DNA of 64,000 nucleotides. Source: Actinoplanes aureus. Lineage in GTDB: Bacteria > Actinomycetota > Actinomycetes > Mycobacteriales > Micromonosporaceae. This document shows positions 7,297 through 14,999 of the stretch, piece after piece (within the stretch, counting starts at the first letter, position 1; every line of letters begins with the position of its first letter). The stretch lies in the NCBI RefSeq assembly GCF_015704865.1, contig NZ_JADQTO010000014.1, positions 85,114 to 149,113 on the forward strand, in the 5' to 3' direction. The position numbers and the translations under genes are program-made. The notes below the pieces were generated by a model, which worked only from the letters and a program-made list of their open reading frames with translations, made no database searches and was not told the origin of the DNA.

Positions 7297-9051
7297 ATGT
7301 CGTACGCCCTGACTAATGTGCAAGGCGTGGCAATCGCTCCCCGGCAGCGCCCCGCCGAGTCCGAACAGACCGTGCCCAACCGACCGCGCAGCCTGGATCC
7401 GCAGGAGCTCGGCTTCACGCCGAAGGGACCGATCGGCTGGCTTGCTCCGTTATTGCTGCTCAACACCGGGTTGCGGGCTCTGCTCGCGATCCTCTTCGGG
7501 GCGTATCTGGACAAGCGCGAGCTGCAGAACGCACTGGACGGTGAGTTCTTCGATCACTCCGCGACCGCGGACGGTGACATCTGGCTGGACTACGTCGCCG
7601 ACCTCGGGGACGGGTTCGACGCTACGTATTCGGTGGCGTACCTGTTGGCGCAGCCGGAGCTGGAGGTGGGCGGCGAGCGGCTGCCTCGCGGGCGCCTGCT
7701 GCTGATGGGCGGCGACCAGGTCTATCCGCTGGCGAGCGGCGACGGCTACGAGAACCGGATGAAGGGGCCGTACCGCGCGGCCCTGCCGGAGGCGCCGGCC
7801 GGGATACCGCGACCTACGCTTTTCGCCCTGCCGGGAAACCATGACTGGTACGACGGGCTGACCGCTTTCCTGCGCCTGTTCGCCCGGCGGAAGGATGGCC
7901 ATATCGGCGGCTGGCGGACGGAGCAGCGCCGGTCCTATTTCGCGGTGAAGCTGCCGGCCGACTGGTGGCTGTTCGCCGTGGACGAGCAGTTCGGGGCGTA
8001 CATCGATGACCCGCAGCTGCTCTATTTCGAGAAGGCGGCCCGGGAGGTCGGGCCGGACGACCGGATCATCCTGATGACGCCGTCTCCGACGTGGGTCAAG
8101 GCCGTCGACAACCCGGAGGCGTACGACGCGGTCGACTACTTCATCCGCACCATCCTGGCGCCCACGCAGGCGCAGGTCCGGGTGCTGGTCTCCGGGGATC
8201 TGCACCACTACGCGCGGTACACCGGGGAGGATCGGGAGCTGATCACCTGCGGTGGCGGCGGGGCGTACACGTTGGGCACACAGAATCTGCCCGAGCAGAT
8301 CACCGTGCCACCCCGGGAGACGTTGACCCGGAGCCGCAGCCGCAGCCGGGCGTACGATCTGGCGGCTCGCTTTCCCGATGAGCCGACCTCGCGCCGGTGG
8401 AGCTGGGGCGTTTTCCATCGCCTGCCGCGGCGCAACGCCGGGTTCGCCACGATGCTCGGGATCATCCAGACGCTGACCATGCTGGCCATGGCCGGGGCGG
8501 CCAGCCAGGGCGGGAACATCCAACGGCTGTTCAGCATCCCGCTGGTGCTCATGCTCGTACTGATCATGGCCGGGACGGTTCTGTTCGCGAGGCCGCCCGG
8601 CGCGGAGTCGGACAAGCACGCCCGGCACTGGATCCTCGGGGTGGCGCACGGGCTGGCGCAGATCGGCCTCGCGGCGGCCGGCACCTGGGTCTGGTTGCAG
8701 CTGCCGGCCCGGGACTGGCCATGGCCGGGACCGCTGGTCGTGGCGGCGGTCGCCTACGGTCCGCTGATCTCCGTCCTGTCCACCCAGCTGTGCGCGTTGT
8801 ACCTGCTGATCTCGGGCCGGTTCGGGGTGAACCTCAACGAGCTGTTCGCCGGGCAGAGCATCGAGGACGGCAAAAGCTTCCTGCGCATGCACATCGACGC
8901 CGACGGCGCCCTCACGATCCACCCCATCGGTGTCGACCGGGTCTGCCGGAAGTGGGCCGCCGACCCGGGGGGAGATTCGCAGGCGCCCTGGGTGCGCCCG
9001 CAAGAGCCGCTCGCCGCCCGCCGCATCGAGGAGCCCATCGTCATCGCCTGA
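7297..9051 (+). CDS. Membrane-anchored metallophosphoesterase
   Basis: A 584-residue protein with a calcineurin-like phosphoesterase core and membrane helices at the C-terminus. Metal-site motifs visible are GGDQVYP (about residue 145), GNHDWYDG (near 182) and SGDLHHYARY (near 300). The usual first D-x-H pair is not obvious; DLGDGFD near 100 may replace it. One hydrophobic stretch lies at about 48-66, and three or four helices follow between 385 and 510. The ATG at 7297 follows AGGGA at six bases; a later GTG at 7327 is possible. The substrate is unknown. It is convergent with ricT, with nine bases between. Confidence 0.85.
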   Translation: MSYALTNVQGVAIAPRQRPAESEQTVPNRPRSLDPQELGFTPKGPIGWLAPLLLLNTGLRALLAILFGAYLDKRELQNALDGEFFDHSATADGDIWLDYVADLGDGFDATYSVAYLLAQPELEVGGERLPRGRLLLMGGDQVYPLASGDGYENRMKGPYRAALPEAPAGIPRPTLFALPGNHDWYDGLTAFLRLFARRKDGHIGGWRTEQRRSYFAVKLPADWWLFAVDEQFGAYIDDPQLLYFEKAAREVGPDDRIILMTPSPTWVKAVDNPEAYDAVDYFIRTILAPTQAQVRVLVSGDLHHYARYTGEDRELITCGGGGAYTLGTQNLPEQITVPPRETLTRSRSRSRAYDLAARFPDEPTSRRWSWGVFHRLPRRNAGFATMLGIIQTLTMLAMAGAASQGGNIQRLFSIPLVLMLVLIMAGTVLFARPPGAESDKHARHWILGVAHGLAQIGLAAAGTWVWLQLPARDWPWPGPLVVAAVAYGPLISVLSTQLCALYLLISGRFGVNLNELFAGQSIEDGKSFLRMHIDADGALTIHPIGVDRVCRKWAADPGGDSQAPWVRPQEPLAARRIEEPIVIA

Positions 9052-9060
9052 CCGGCCTGG

Positions 9061-9900
9061 TCAGCCCTCGCCGTAGTGGGCGTCGTGGGCCTGGCGTGGG
9101 CCACAGACCGAGGCCCGGCTGCAGGAGCAGCGGGATCCGTCCGCGTCGAGCCGGACCACGACCGAGTCCTTCGGCACGCTGTGTGCGACGACCCGGCCGT
9201 CGCCTTCCGGCGTGGTGACACGGGTGCCCACGGCTGGCGCCGACGCCTGGAACTGCTGATACAGCGGGTGTTCGTACTTGAGGCAGCACATCAGGCGCCC
9301 GCAGGCGCCGGAGATGCGCAGCGGATTGAGCGGCAGGTCCTGGTCTTTCGCCATCCGGATGGTGACCGGCTCGAAGTCGGTGAGGAACGTGGCGCAGCAC
9401 AGGTCCCGGCCGCATGAGCCGATGCCGCCCTGTACCCGGGCGGAGTCGCGGGCGGAGAGCTGGCGCAGTTCGACCCGGCAGTGCAGCGTCGCACCGAGAT
9501 CCCGGACCAGGGATCGGAAGTCGACCCGGTGCGGCGCGGTGAAGTAGATCGTCGTCCGGGCGTTGCCGCCGCCCTGGTCGAGGACGTGGTCGACGGCGAC
9601 GACCTTCATCGGCAGCTCGTGCGCCTTGATCAGCTTCTTGGCAGCAACCTTCGCTTCCGCCTTCCGTTTGCGCAGCAACTCGTCCCGGTGCAGGTCCTGC
9701 TCGTCGGCGAGGCCGACCACCTTCGGAAAGCCCGAGGTCTCCTCGTCGACCCATTGCGGCGCCCAGACGCACTCCGCCACCTCGGGGCCGTCATCGGTCG
9801 GCACCAGCACGCGATCTCCGACAGCCGGCGTGAACCCGTTCGGGTCGAGGTAGTAGAGGCGGCCATACCGGTTGAAACTGACCGCGCACAGCATGCCCAT
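9061..9900 (-). CDS. ricT: PSP1 domain protein RicT
   Basis: A 279-residue protein with the PSP1/RicT signature: IYFTAPHRVDFRSLVRDL, then LRQLSARDSARVQGGIGSCG, then LCCATFL ... LPLNPLRISGACGRLMCCLK. The paired cysteines in these motifs match those that ligate iron-sulfur clusters in Bacillus RicT, a partner of RicA/RicF in RNA processing. In Firmicutes ricT follows tmk and holB; here holB (13221) and tmk (16272) lie within 9 kb, separated by inserted genes. The ATG at 9900 (MGMLCAVSFNRYG) is the family start. The upstream extension of the frame to 10158 is rejected. Confidence 0.93.
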   Translation of the reverse strand: MGMLCAVSFNRYGRLYYLDPNGFTPAVGDRVLVPTDDGPEVAECVWAPQWVDEETSGFPKVVGLADEQDLHRDELLRKRKAEAKVAAKKLIKAHELPMKVVAVDHVLDQGGGNARTTIYFTAPHRVDFRSLVRDLGATLHCRVELRQLSARDSARVQGGIGSCGRDLCCATFLTDFEPVTIRMAKDQDLPLNPLRISGACGRLMCCLKYEHPLYQQFQASAPAVGTRVTTPEGDGRVVAHSVPKDSVVVRLDADGSRCSCSRASVCGPRQAHDAHYGEG

Positions 9901-10070
9901 GCGACCAACCCTACGACCGCCGGGCAGCTGCACCAAATGCCGGATTTGAACTACCCGCGAGGGTTGTCGCATAGATGCAGCGCAACCGCCCCAATCGACC
10001 GTCGTTGGCCAGTCCCGTAGACGCCGCCCTTTTGACGCCGTCCCTGCGGCACCCCCCGAAAGGAACTGCC

Positions 10071-11708
10071 ATGACACCCGCCAGGTCGATGGCCGCCAGC
10101 GTCGCTGCGCTGGGGTTCGCGAGCACGCTCGCCGCGCCGATACCGGCCTTCGCCGCACCCGTCCTAGCCGCGCCTGCGCCCTGCGAGCGGATCGAGCACT
10201 TCGCCGCGCAGTCCGGGGCGGAGATTCTCCGGGTCAACCGGCTCGATCTCGGGCCGTTGGCGGGTGCCGCCCACCGGGACGGGCGCGAGCCCGATACGTC
10301 GAAGGACGTGCCGCCGCGCAAGCGCCACGGCGCCGCGGACGCTCCCCGTCTGTCCGACCGGGAAAGCGATCCAGAGAACGACAAGCCAGACCGCGAGCGC
10401 ACTCCCGCCTCAACCGAAACCCAGGACGAAGCCGAGGAGCCGTCCGCCGATGCGGACCCGGCGAGCGGTTTGTTCGCGGGCATGGACTTCGCTGACGACG
10501 CCGGCGCGAGTTTCGCGCCAGCTGCCTGGTCACCCCAAAACCAAGGCAATCGGGTACGCCCAGACAAAGGCGCCCCGCAGTCGATCGGTGGTGTCGGGCT
10601 GGGTGACGCCCGGAGTGTGCTGATCGCCGACGGGCCGGTCAATTCGGCGGCCGCCGCCCGGGTGTTCGACGGCCGAGTCGCCGGGTCGTCCAGCCGGAAC
10701 GACCTGGTGGTCCAGCAAGCACCGCCGAGCAGCCAGAAGCCGACGGTGCGAGGTACCGGGGAGAAGCGGTTCGGGCCGCTACGGGCGGGCGCCGGTGAAC
10801 TCACCGCGCACGCCCGGTGGACCGACGACATGACGTGCGCCTCCGCCGATGCCCCGGCGTCGCGATCGTCGACCGAACTCGACCGGATCACGGTCACCGG
10901 GGCGGGCAGTGACTCGCTGCTCGGCGTACCGGAAAAGATCTCGGGCCGGAGCGAAACCGCGGTGCGGCAGCGCGACGGCCGGCCGGAGTCGGTCGCCTGG
11001 GCGACCATCTCCGCCGGCCGGATCAGCCTGGCCGACGGCGCCGTCCGGATCCGGGTGGTCCGGGCCCCCGAGCTGCGGGTCAGCATGCCGCCCTCAGGGA
11101 AGGGCGAGGTCAACTACCGCCCGGCGGTCGTCGAGGTTTCCGAGCGGAACGGCCGGGTGAGGCGGCTCACCACAGCGAGTGACAGCGTTGACATCACGGT
11201 GAGTGACAAGGCTCGCGGGCTGGAGTCGTTGCCCGCATTGATCGAGCCGATCGCGCCGCTCCCGTTGCCGGCTGTTCCCGGACTCCCCTCGTCGAGTGAG
11301 CCGGAATCGGCTCCGGCGCCCGGCATAACCGAGGGAACGCGGCTGCGTGTCTCGCTCGGCGACGTGCGCCACGCCACCAAGGGCGGCGCCATCGCGGCTC
11401 GGGCCACCGCGATCAAGGTTTCGCTGGTCCGCGACGGAGATCCGGAACGTACGAAGCGCGGCTACCGACCGTCCCCGGTGGTCGCCGACCTCGGCATCGG
11501 CGTGCTCGAAGGTGCCGCTGTGGCTCCGGTTCCGGCCGCGCACGGCCAAGGAGTCTCGTCCGCCGGAGCCGGAGCCGGTGGGGGTAGCGCCGGGTTGCCG
11601 ATCACCGGGCCGGGGATCGTCACGTTGATCCTGGCGGGCGCGGGTCTGCTGATCGGCGGCGCCGCCGCGGTCGTCATGGGCTCCCGGAGACGCCGAATCA
11701 ACTCTTGA
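10071..11708 (+). CDS. Secreted cell-wall protein with LPxTG sorting signal
   Basis: A 545-residue exported protein. A Sec signal peptide occupies residues 1-30 (hydrophobic core AASVAALGFASTLAAP, cleavage near AFA-AP). The C-terminus carries the sortase motif LPITG at residues 509-513, a hydrophobic span (IVTLILAGAGLLIGGAAAVV) and a basic RRRR tail. The protein should therefore be covalently anchored to peptidoglycan by a sortase encoded elsewhere. The body is rich in Pro, Ser, Asp and Arg with no domain I recognise; an acidic, disordered segment lies at about 70-130. ATG 10071 with AAAGGA upstream. A hairpin terminator follows. Confidence 0.85.
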   Translation: MTPARSMAASVAALGFASTLAAPIPAFAAPVLAAPAPCERIEHFAAQSGAEILRVNRLDLGPLAGAAHRDGREPDTSKDVPPRKRHGAADAPRLSDRESDPENDKPDRERTPASTETQDEAEEPSADADPASGLFAGMDFADDAGASFAPAAWSPQNQGNRVRPDKGAPQSIGGVGLGDARSVLIADGPVNSAAAARVFDGRVAGSSSRNDLVVQQAPPSSQKPTVRGTGEKRFGPLRAGAGELTAHARWTDDMTCASADAPASRSSTELDRITVTGAGSDSLLGVPEKISGRSETAVRQRDGRPESVAWATISAGRISLADGAVRIRVVRAPELRVSMPPSGKGEVNYRPAVVEVSERNGRVRRLTTASDSVDITVSDKARGLESLPALIEPIAPLPLPAVPGLPSSSEPESAPAPGITEGTRLRVSLGDVRHATKGGAIAARATAIKVSLVRDGDPERTKRGYRPSPVVADLGIGVLEGAAVAPVPAAHGQGVSSAGAGAGGGSAGLPITGPGIVTLILAGAGLLIGGAAAVVMGSRRRRINS

Positions 11709-11720
11709 TGGGGCGGGGCG

Positions 11721-11750
11721 TGCGGACGGCCGCGGCAACGGCCGTCCGCA
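11721..11750 (+). terminator. Terminator after the LPxTG protein gene
   Basis: A perfect 12-bp stem TGCGGACGGCCG/CGGCCGTCCGCA with a six-base loop, 13 bases after the stop codon. It lies between convergent genes and can serve both. Confidence 0.7.
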
Positions 11751-11778
11751 TCCGCCACAGTGGAATTTCGGGGGGCGA

Positions 11779-12387
11779 TCAGACGAGCAGGGCGTTCTGC
11801 AGCGCGGCGGACTCGTCGAGCAGTTGCTCACCGCGGTCGTAGTTGTCGGCGACCGTACGCAAGAGCAGCGCGGCGACCTCGGCCGCGGCACTCGCCTCCT
11901 CGTCCGGTGTGAGCTCGCCGGCCGACAGGGTCACCGCTTCAGCGGAGCCGAGGACCTCGGCCAGAGCCATCGCCAGGTCCCCACGAGTACGGCGCATCCA
12001 CTCGGCGAGGGCGTCACCCAGGTCCGCGGTGGCACCCATCCGGTGGCCGAGGCTGTCCGGCCCGCCGTTGAGATGTACGGCAGCGCGGCGCCGCGCCTGC
12101 TCATACGCCTCGGCGGCCTCCCCGGACCAGGTGTCGGCAACCGGCAAGGCGTCGGCCAGGTCGGCATAGGCACGGGTGTAGTCCCGCAGCTCCGGCATCG
12201 ACTCGAGGACGGCATCGGGCCGCAGGTCGCACACGGCCCGCACCGCGTCACCGGGAAGCAGCCGGACCCGGCGCAACTCGGCCCAGACCCGATGCCCCTC
12301 CGGAGCACCCACCACGGAAAGCACGCTGTCGACCCTGTCCAGCAGCGGGCCCGCGGCCTCGACCAGCTCATCCAGACGGTCCGCCAT
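11779..12387 (-). CDS. WXG-like (type VII secretion-associated) helical protein
   Basis: A 202-residue, largely helical protein that I recognise only by motif. A central segment DTWSGEAAEAYEQARRRA (about residue 84) has the W-x-G turn and downstream Tyr of WXG100 proteins, flanked by long amphipathic helices before and after. No signal peptide or membrane segment is present. It is the last gene of a three-gene run (12685-13011, 12387-12683, this gene); its ATG overlaps the previous stop as TGATG, so translation is coupled. It could be a long WXG-type ESX substrate or a chaperone-like partner. No ESX core gene is adjacent. Confidence 0.7.
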   Translation of the reverse strand: MADRLDELVEAAGPLLDRVDSVLSVVGAPEGHRVWAELRRVRLLPGDAVRAVCDLRPDAVLESMPELRDYTRAYADLADALPVADTWSGEAAEAYEQARRRAAVHLNGGPDSLGHRMGATADLGDALAEWMRRTRGDLAMALAEVLGSAEAVTLSAGELTPDEEASAAAEVAALLLRTVADNYDRGEQLLDESAALQNALLV

Positions 12388-12683
12388 CAGAGCCCTCGCT
12401 CGAATCTGCGGCGGACCGCGTCGTCGGTGGTGGCGTAGTGCCGGCCGCTGGACCGCACGGAGCCGGCCATCTCGGTCAGGCTCTCGGCAGCGTCAGCCGC
12501 CTCCCGCGCCCGGGCGGCGAGCACCGCTGTCCAGCCCGCGTAGAGGGCCCGGCCGATCCGGCCCGGCCGCCCCGAGTCGTCGGCGCCGAAGGCCGCGGCG
12601 GATGGCACGAGCGCCGGGAGCCGTCGATCCATTGTGGCCAGAGCAGCAGCCGCATGGTCGATCTGATCGGCGAGTCGATCCAT
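12387..12683 (-). CDS. EspC-like type VII secretion target (small helical protein)
   Basis: A 98-residue protein with the pattern of the ESX-1 secretion-associated/EspC family. It has an N-terminal helix (DQIDHAAAALATMDRRL), a central Trp-containing turn (RALYAGWTAVLAAR), and a second helix ending SSGRHYATTDDAVRRRF, where the Y-A-T-T-D-D-A-V segment matches the C-terminal Y-x3-D/E export signature. ATG 12683 lies one base after the upstream stop, and its own stop overlaps the next start. The frame extension to 12767 overlaps the upstream gene and is rejected. The family is predicted to be secreted by ESX systems. Confidence 0.72.
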   Translation of the reverse strand: MDRLADQIDHAAAALATMDRRLPALVPSAAAFGADDSGRPGRIGRALYAGWTAVLAARAREAADAAESLTEMAGSVRSSGRHYATTDDAVRRRFERGL

Positions 12684-12684
12684 G

Positions 12685-13011
12685 TCAGTGCCCCTCCAAC
12701 CGGCGAAACGATCCGAACACTTCGCCGTGCAATTTCTCCCGCGCCCAGCGGGCGGCTTCCGCCGCACTGGTCACGACGGTCCGGATCTGTCGGGCGAACT
12801 CGGAGGCGTCGCGGTGGCGAAGGCCGCCGTGTATGCGAACGTCCACGATCTCGCCGGCCGCCGTGACGACGACCTCGATCGACTGGTCCGGGGAGTGCAC
12901 CGACACGGAGTGCGCGACGACTGCTCTGTCGAACTCGGCACGTAACTTCTCGATCCGCCGATAGCGATCGATCGCCTCATCGATCCACACCTCGTCGATC
13001 TCGCGGGCCAT
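12685..13011 (-). CDS. YbaB/EbfC-like protein
   Basis: A 108-residue protein of YbaB/EbfC type. It has an N-terminal helix (AIDRYRRIEKLRAEFDRAVV), a beta core with SIEVVVTAAGEIVDVRIHGG, and a C-terminal helix (SEFARQIRTVVTSAAEAARW). YbaB/EbfC proteins bind DNA as dimers, but in actinobacteria divergent copies commonly sit next to WXG/EspC-like genes, as here, and may instead serve those proteins. It is the first gene of the three-gene run. A perfect DnaA-box-like site lies about 95 bases upstream at 13105-13113. It is divergent from holB. Confidence 0.75.
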   Translation of the reverse strand: MAREIDEVWIDEAIDRYRRIEKLRAEFDRAVVAHSVSVHSPDQSIEVVVTAAGEIVDVRIHGGLRHRDASEFARQIRTVVTSAAEAARWAREKLHGEVFGSFRRLEGH

Positions 13012-13104
13012 TCATGGCTCCTCACCGCGCGTCATCCCACCGTCGCGTTCCGGGATCAGACCGTACCGGTTGCGGTGACGCTCCCGCTACGCCGCGAAGT
13101 CCCT

Positions 13105-13113
13105 TGTGGATAA
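13105..13113. promoter_or_regulatory. DnaA-box-like site (TGTGGATAA)
   Basis: The reverse complement is TTATCCACA, the exact consensus DnaA box. It lies in the divergent region between the YbaB-like gene and holB. The surrounding 14-mer TGTGGATAACTCGG recurs exactly at 53003-53016 upstream of eccE. Binding is inferred only from the match. Confidence 0.45.
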
Positions 13114-13220
13114 CTCGGTTTTGGCCACGCGTTGTGACATAGATCACCACACTGATCACGATCGGTAGCAGGCCGGCCTCCGGTCCGTGTCTTGTCGGAC
13201 CCGCGCAATACCATCGTCGG

Positions 13221-14417
13221 ATGAGTCGGCATGACGTCTTCTCGGAGTTGGTCGGCCAGGACGAGCCGGTCGAGACCCTGCGCTGGGCCGCGAGCGCGGC
13301 CGCCAGGGTCGTGGCGGGCGAGCCCGGCGGCGGGGGGATGACCCATGCGTGGATCTTCACGGGGCCACCCGGTTCGGGCCGTTCGGTGGCGGCGCGCGCG
13401 TTCGCGGCGTCGCTGGAGTGTGAGCGCGACGGCACCGGCTGCGGCGAGTGCCACGGTTGCCACACCGCGCTCGGGCGGACACATGCAGACGTGCGCTTCG
13501 TCGTGCCGGAAGGGCTGTCCATCGGGGTCAACGAGATGCGTGCGCTGGTTCTGCGGGCGGCGACCGCCCCGTCCGGCGGCCGGTGGCAGGTGGTGGTCAT
13601 CGAGGACGCCGACCGGCTCACCGAGGCCGCCGGCAACGCGCTGCTCAAGGCGATCGAGGAGCCCCCACCGCGGACGGTCTTCCTGCTCTGCACCCCGTCC
13701 ACCCATCCGGACGACATCTCGGTGACCATCCGCTCCCGCTGCCGGGTGGTGTCGCTGCGTCAGCCACCCGCCGACGCGGTCGCCGAGGTGCTCGCCCAGC
13801 GGGACGGGGTGGCGCCGGACGTGGCGTCCTGGGCGGCCGCGGCGGCCCAGGGACACGTCGGCCGGGCGAGGCTGCTGGCCGCCGATCCGGAGGCACGTTC
13901 CCGGCGTGAGGCGGTGCTCTCCGTGCCGCGCCGCCTGACCGGCGTCGGCGCCTGCTTCGAGGCGGCCGCGGCCCTGATCGAGGCGGCCGAGGCCGAGGCG
14001 GCCGCCTCGGTGATCGACAGTGACGCCACCGAGCGGGCCGCACTGGAGCAGGCACTGGGCGCCGGTGGCACCGGGCGCGGCGCCGCCGGTGCGATGCGGG
14101 GCGCCGCCGGGCAGATCAGGGATCTGGAGAAACGGCAGAAGTCACGGGCCACCCGCGCTCAGCGGGATGCGCTGGACCGGGCGCTGGTCGACCTGGCGGG
14201 TTTCTACCGGGACGTGCTGATCACCAATCTGCGAGCGCCGGTGGCCGTCGTGCACGGTGATACCGCCGGCCAGGCGGAGGCAGCCGCGCAGAAGTGGTCG
14301 GCGGAGAGCACGCTGCGGCGGCTGGAGGCGGTGCTCGCCTGCCGCGACGCCATCGAGCAGAACGTCAAACCCAAGATCGCGGTCGAGGCGATGATGGTCA
14401 CCCTCTGGCGCGGCTGA
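13221..14417 (+). CDS. holB: DNA polymerase III subunit delta'
   Basis: A 398-residue clamp-loader subunit. Walker A-like GPPGSGRS (residues 47-54) is followed by a four-cysteine zinc module (CERDGTGCGECHGC). Next come the Walker B-type VVVIEDADRLTEAAGNALLK and the SRC motif VTIRSRCRVVSL. The arginine replacing the Walker lysine is compatible with the non-hydrolysing role of delta'. The C-terminal half is helical. The ATG at 13221 gives the family N-terminus SRHDVFSELVGQDEPVE. It lies near tmk and ricT, as in many Gram-positive genomes. It is essential for loading the beta clamp. Confidence 0.95.
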   Translation: MSRHDVFSELVGQDEPVETLRWAASAAARVVAGEPGGGGMTHAWIFTGPPGSGRSVAARAFAASLECERDGTGCGECHGCHTALGRTHADVRFVVPEGLSIGVNEMRALVLRAATAPSGGRWQVVVIEDADRLTEAAGNALLKAIEEPPPRTVFLLCTPSTHPDDISVTIRSRCRVVSLRQPPADAVAEVLAQRDGVAPDVASWAAAAAQGHVGRARLLAADPEARSRREAVLSVPRRLTGVGACFEAAAALIEAAEAEAAASVIDSDATERAALEQALGAGGTGRGAAGAMRGAAGQIRDLEKRQKSRATRAQRDALDRALVDLAGFYRDVLITNLRAPVAVVHGDTAGQAEAAAQKWSAESTLRRLEAVLACRDAIEQNVKPKIAVEAMMVTLWRG

Positions 14418-14999
14418 GCAGCCGAAACACCCAGCCGAGCCGCTAAGGGCGCAACTCAGCCGAGCGGTGCACGTAGGCCGGGCAGTGCATGTAGGCCGGG
14501 CAGTGCACGCAGACCGGGCAGTGCACGCCGGCCGGGCAGTGCACGCCGGCCGGGCAGTGCAGGCCGGCTGAGCAGTGCAGGCCGGCTGAGCAGTGCAGGC
14601 CGGCTGAGCAGTGCAGGCACCGTGACCGTGCCGGCGGACGGTGCCGGCACGGCCACGGTGCGACCCCTCTCCCGGGCCGCTCTGGGACACGCCGCGCGAG
14701 CAGGTGCTCCAGTGTGCTGGAACTCGGCACGATGCGCGGTCCGCTGATGCGGCACACCGGACGCCGTGGTGACGATGACCTGGCCACCTCGGCAATCCGG
14801 CGCGCCACCCGCGAAACTTCCGAATTCCGATGCCGAAATTAAGCACAACAAGGCCGTCGCGTCAACCGGATGCCATCGATAAGCGTCGCAGGCTGAACAA
14901 CCGCGACCAGCGTATCGGTGAGACCTTGACGACGCCGGACGGGCGGCTCTACGTTACGGGAGCTCGATCGTCCGGTTTCCGAAAGTTTCGGAGTGCCTC
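14418..14999. other. Intergenic region with minisatellite
   Basis: A 582-base gap between holB and the SGNH hydrolase gene. It holds the 18-bp tandem repeat at 14467-14617 and some self-complementary G/C-rich sequence just after it. Three overlapping minus-strand frames exist only because the repeat length is a multiple of three (they read as Cys-His/Pro-Ala-Gly repeats). None has a ribosome site or family features. The promoter of the 15000 gene must lie in the last ~100 bases. Confidence 0.55.
14467..14617. repeat. 18-bp minisatellite, about 8.4 copies
   Basis: Eight consecutive 18-base units plus a partial ninth, of the form GTGCANGYNGGCYGRGCA. The last three full units are identical (GTGCAGGCCGGCTGAGCA) and two central units are identical (GTGCACGCCGGCCGGGCA), which shows recent local expansion. 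It lies 50 bases beyond the holB stop. It is not a CRISPR array, because there are no unique spacers. Confidence 0.9.

Noticed and set aside
14467..14617. CRISPR array
   Set aside because: The 18-bp units are head-to-tail without unique spacers, and there are no cas genes.
14443..14851. Minus-strand genes encoding Cys-His-Ala-Gly repeats
   Set aside because: All three frames across the minisatellite are open, as expected from a repeat unit divisible by three; none has a ribosome site or non-repeat conservation.
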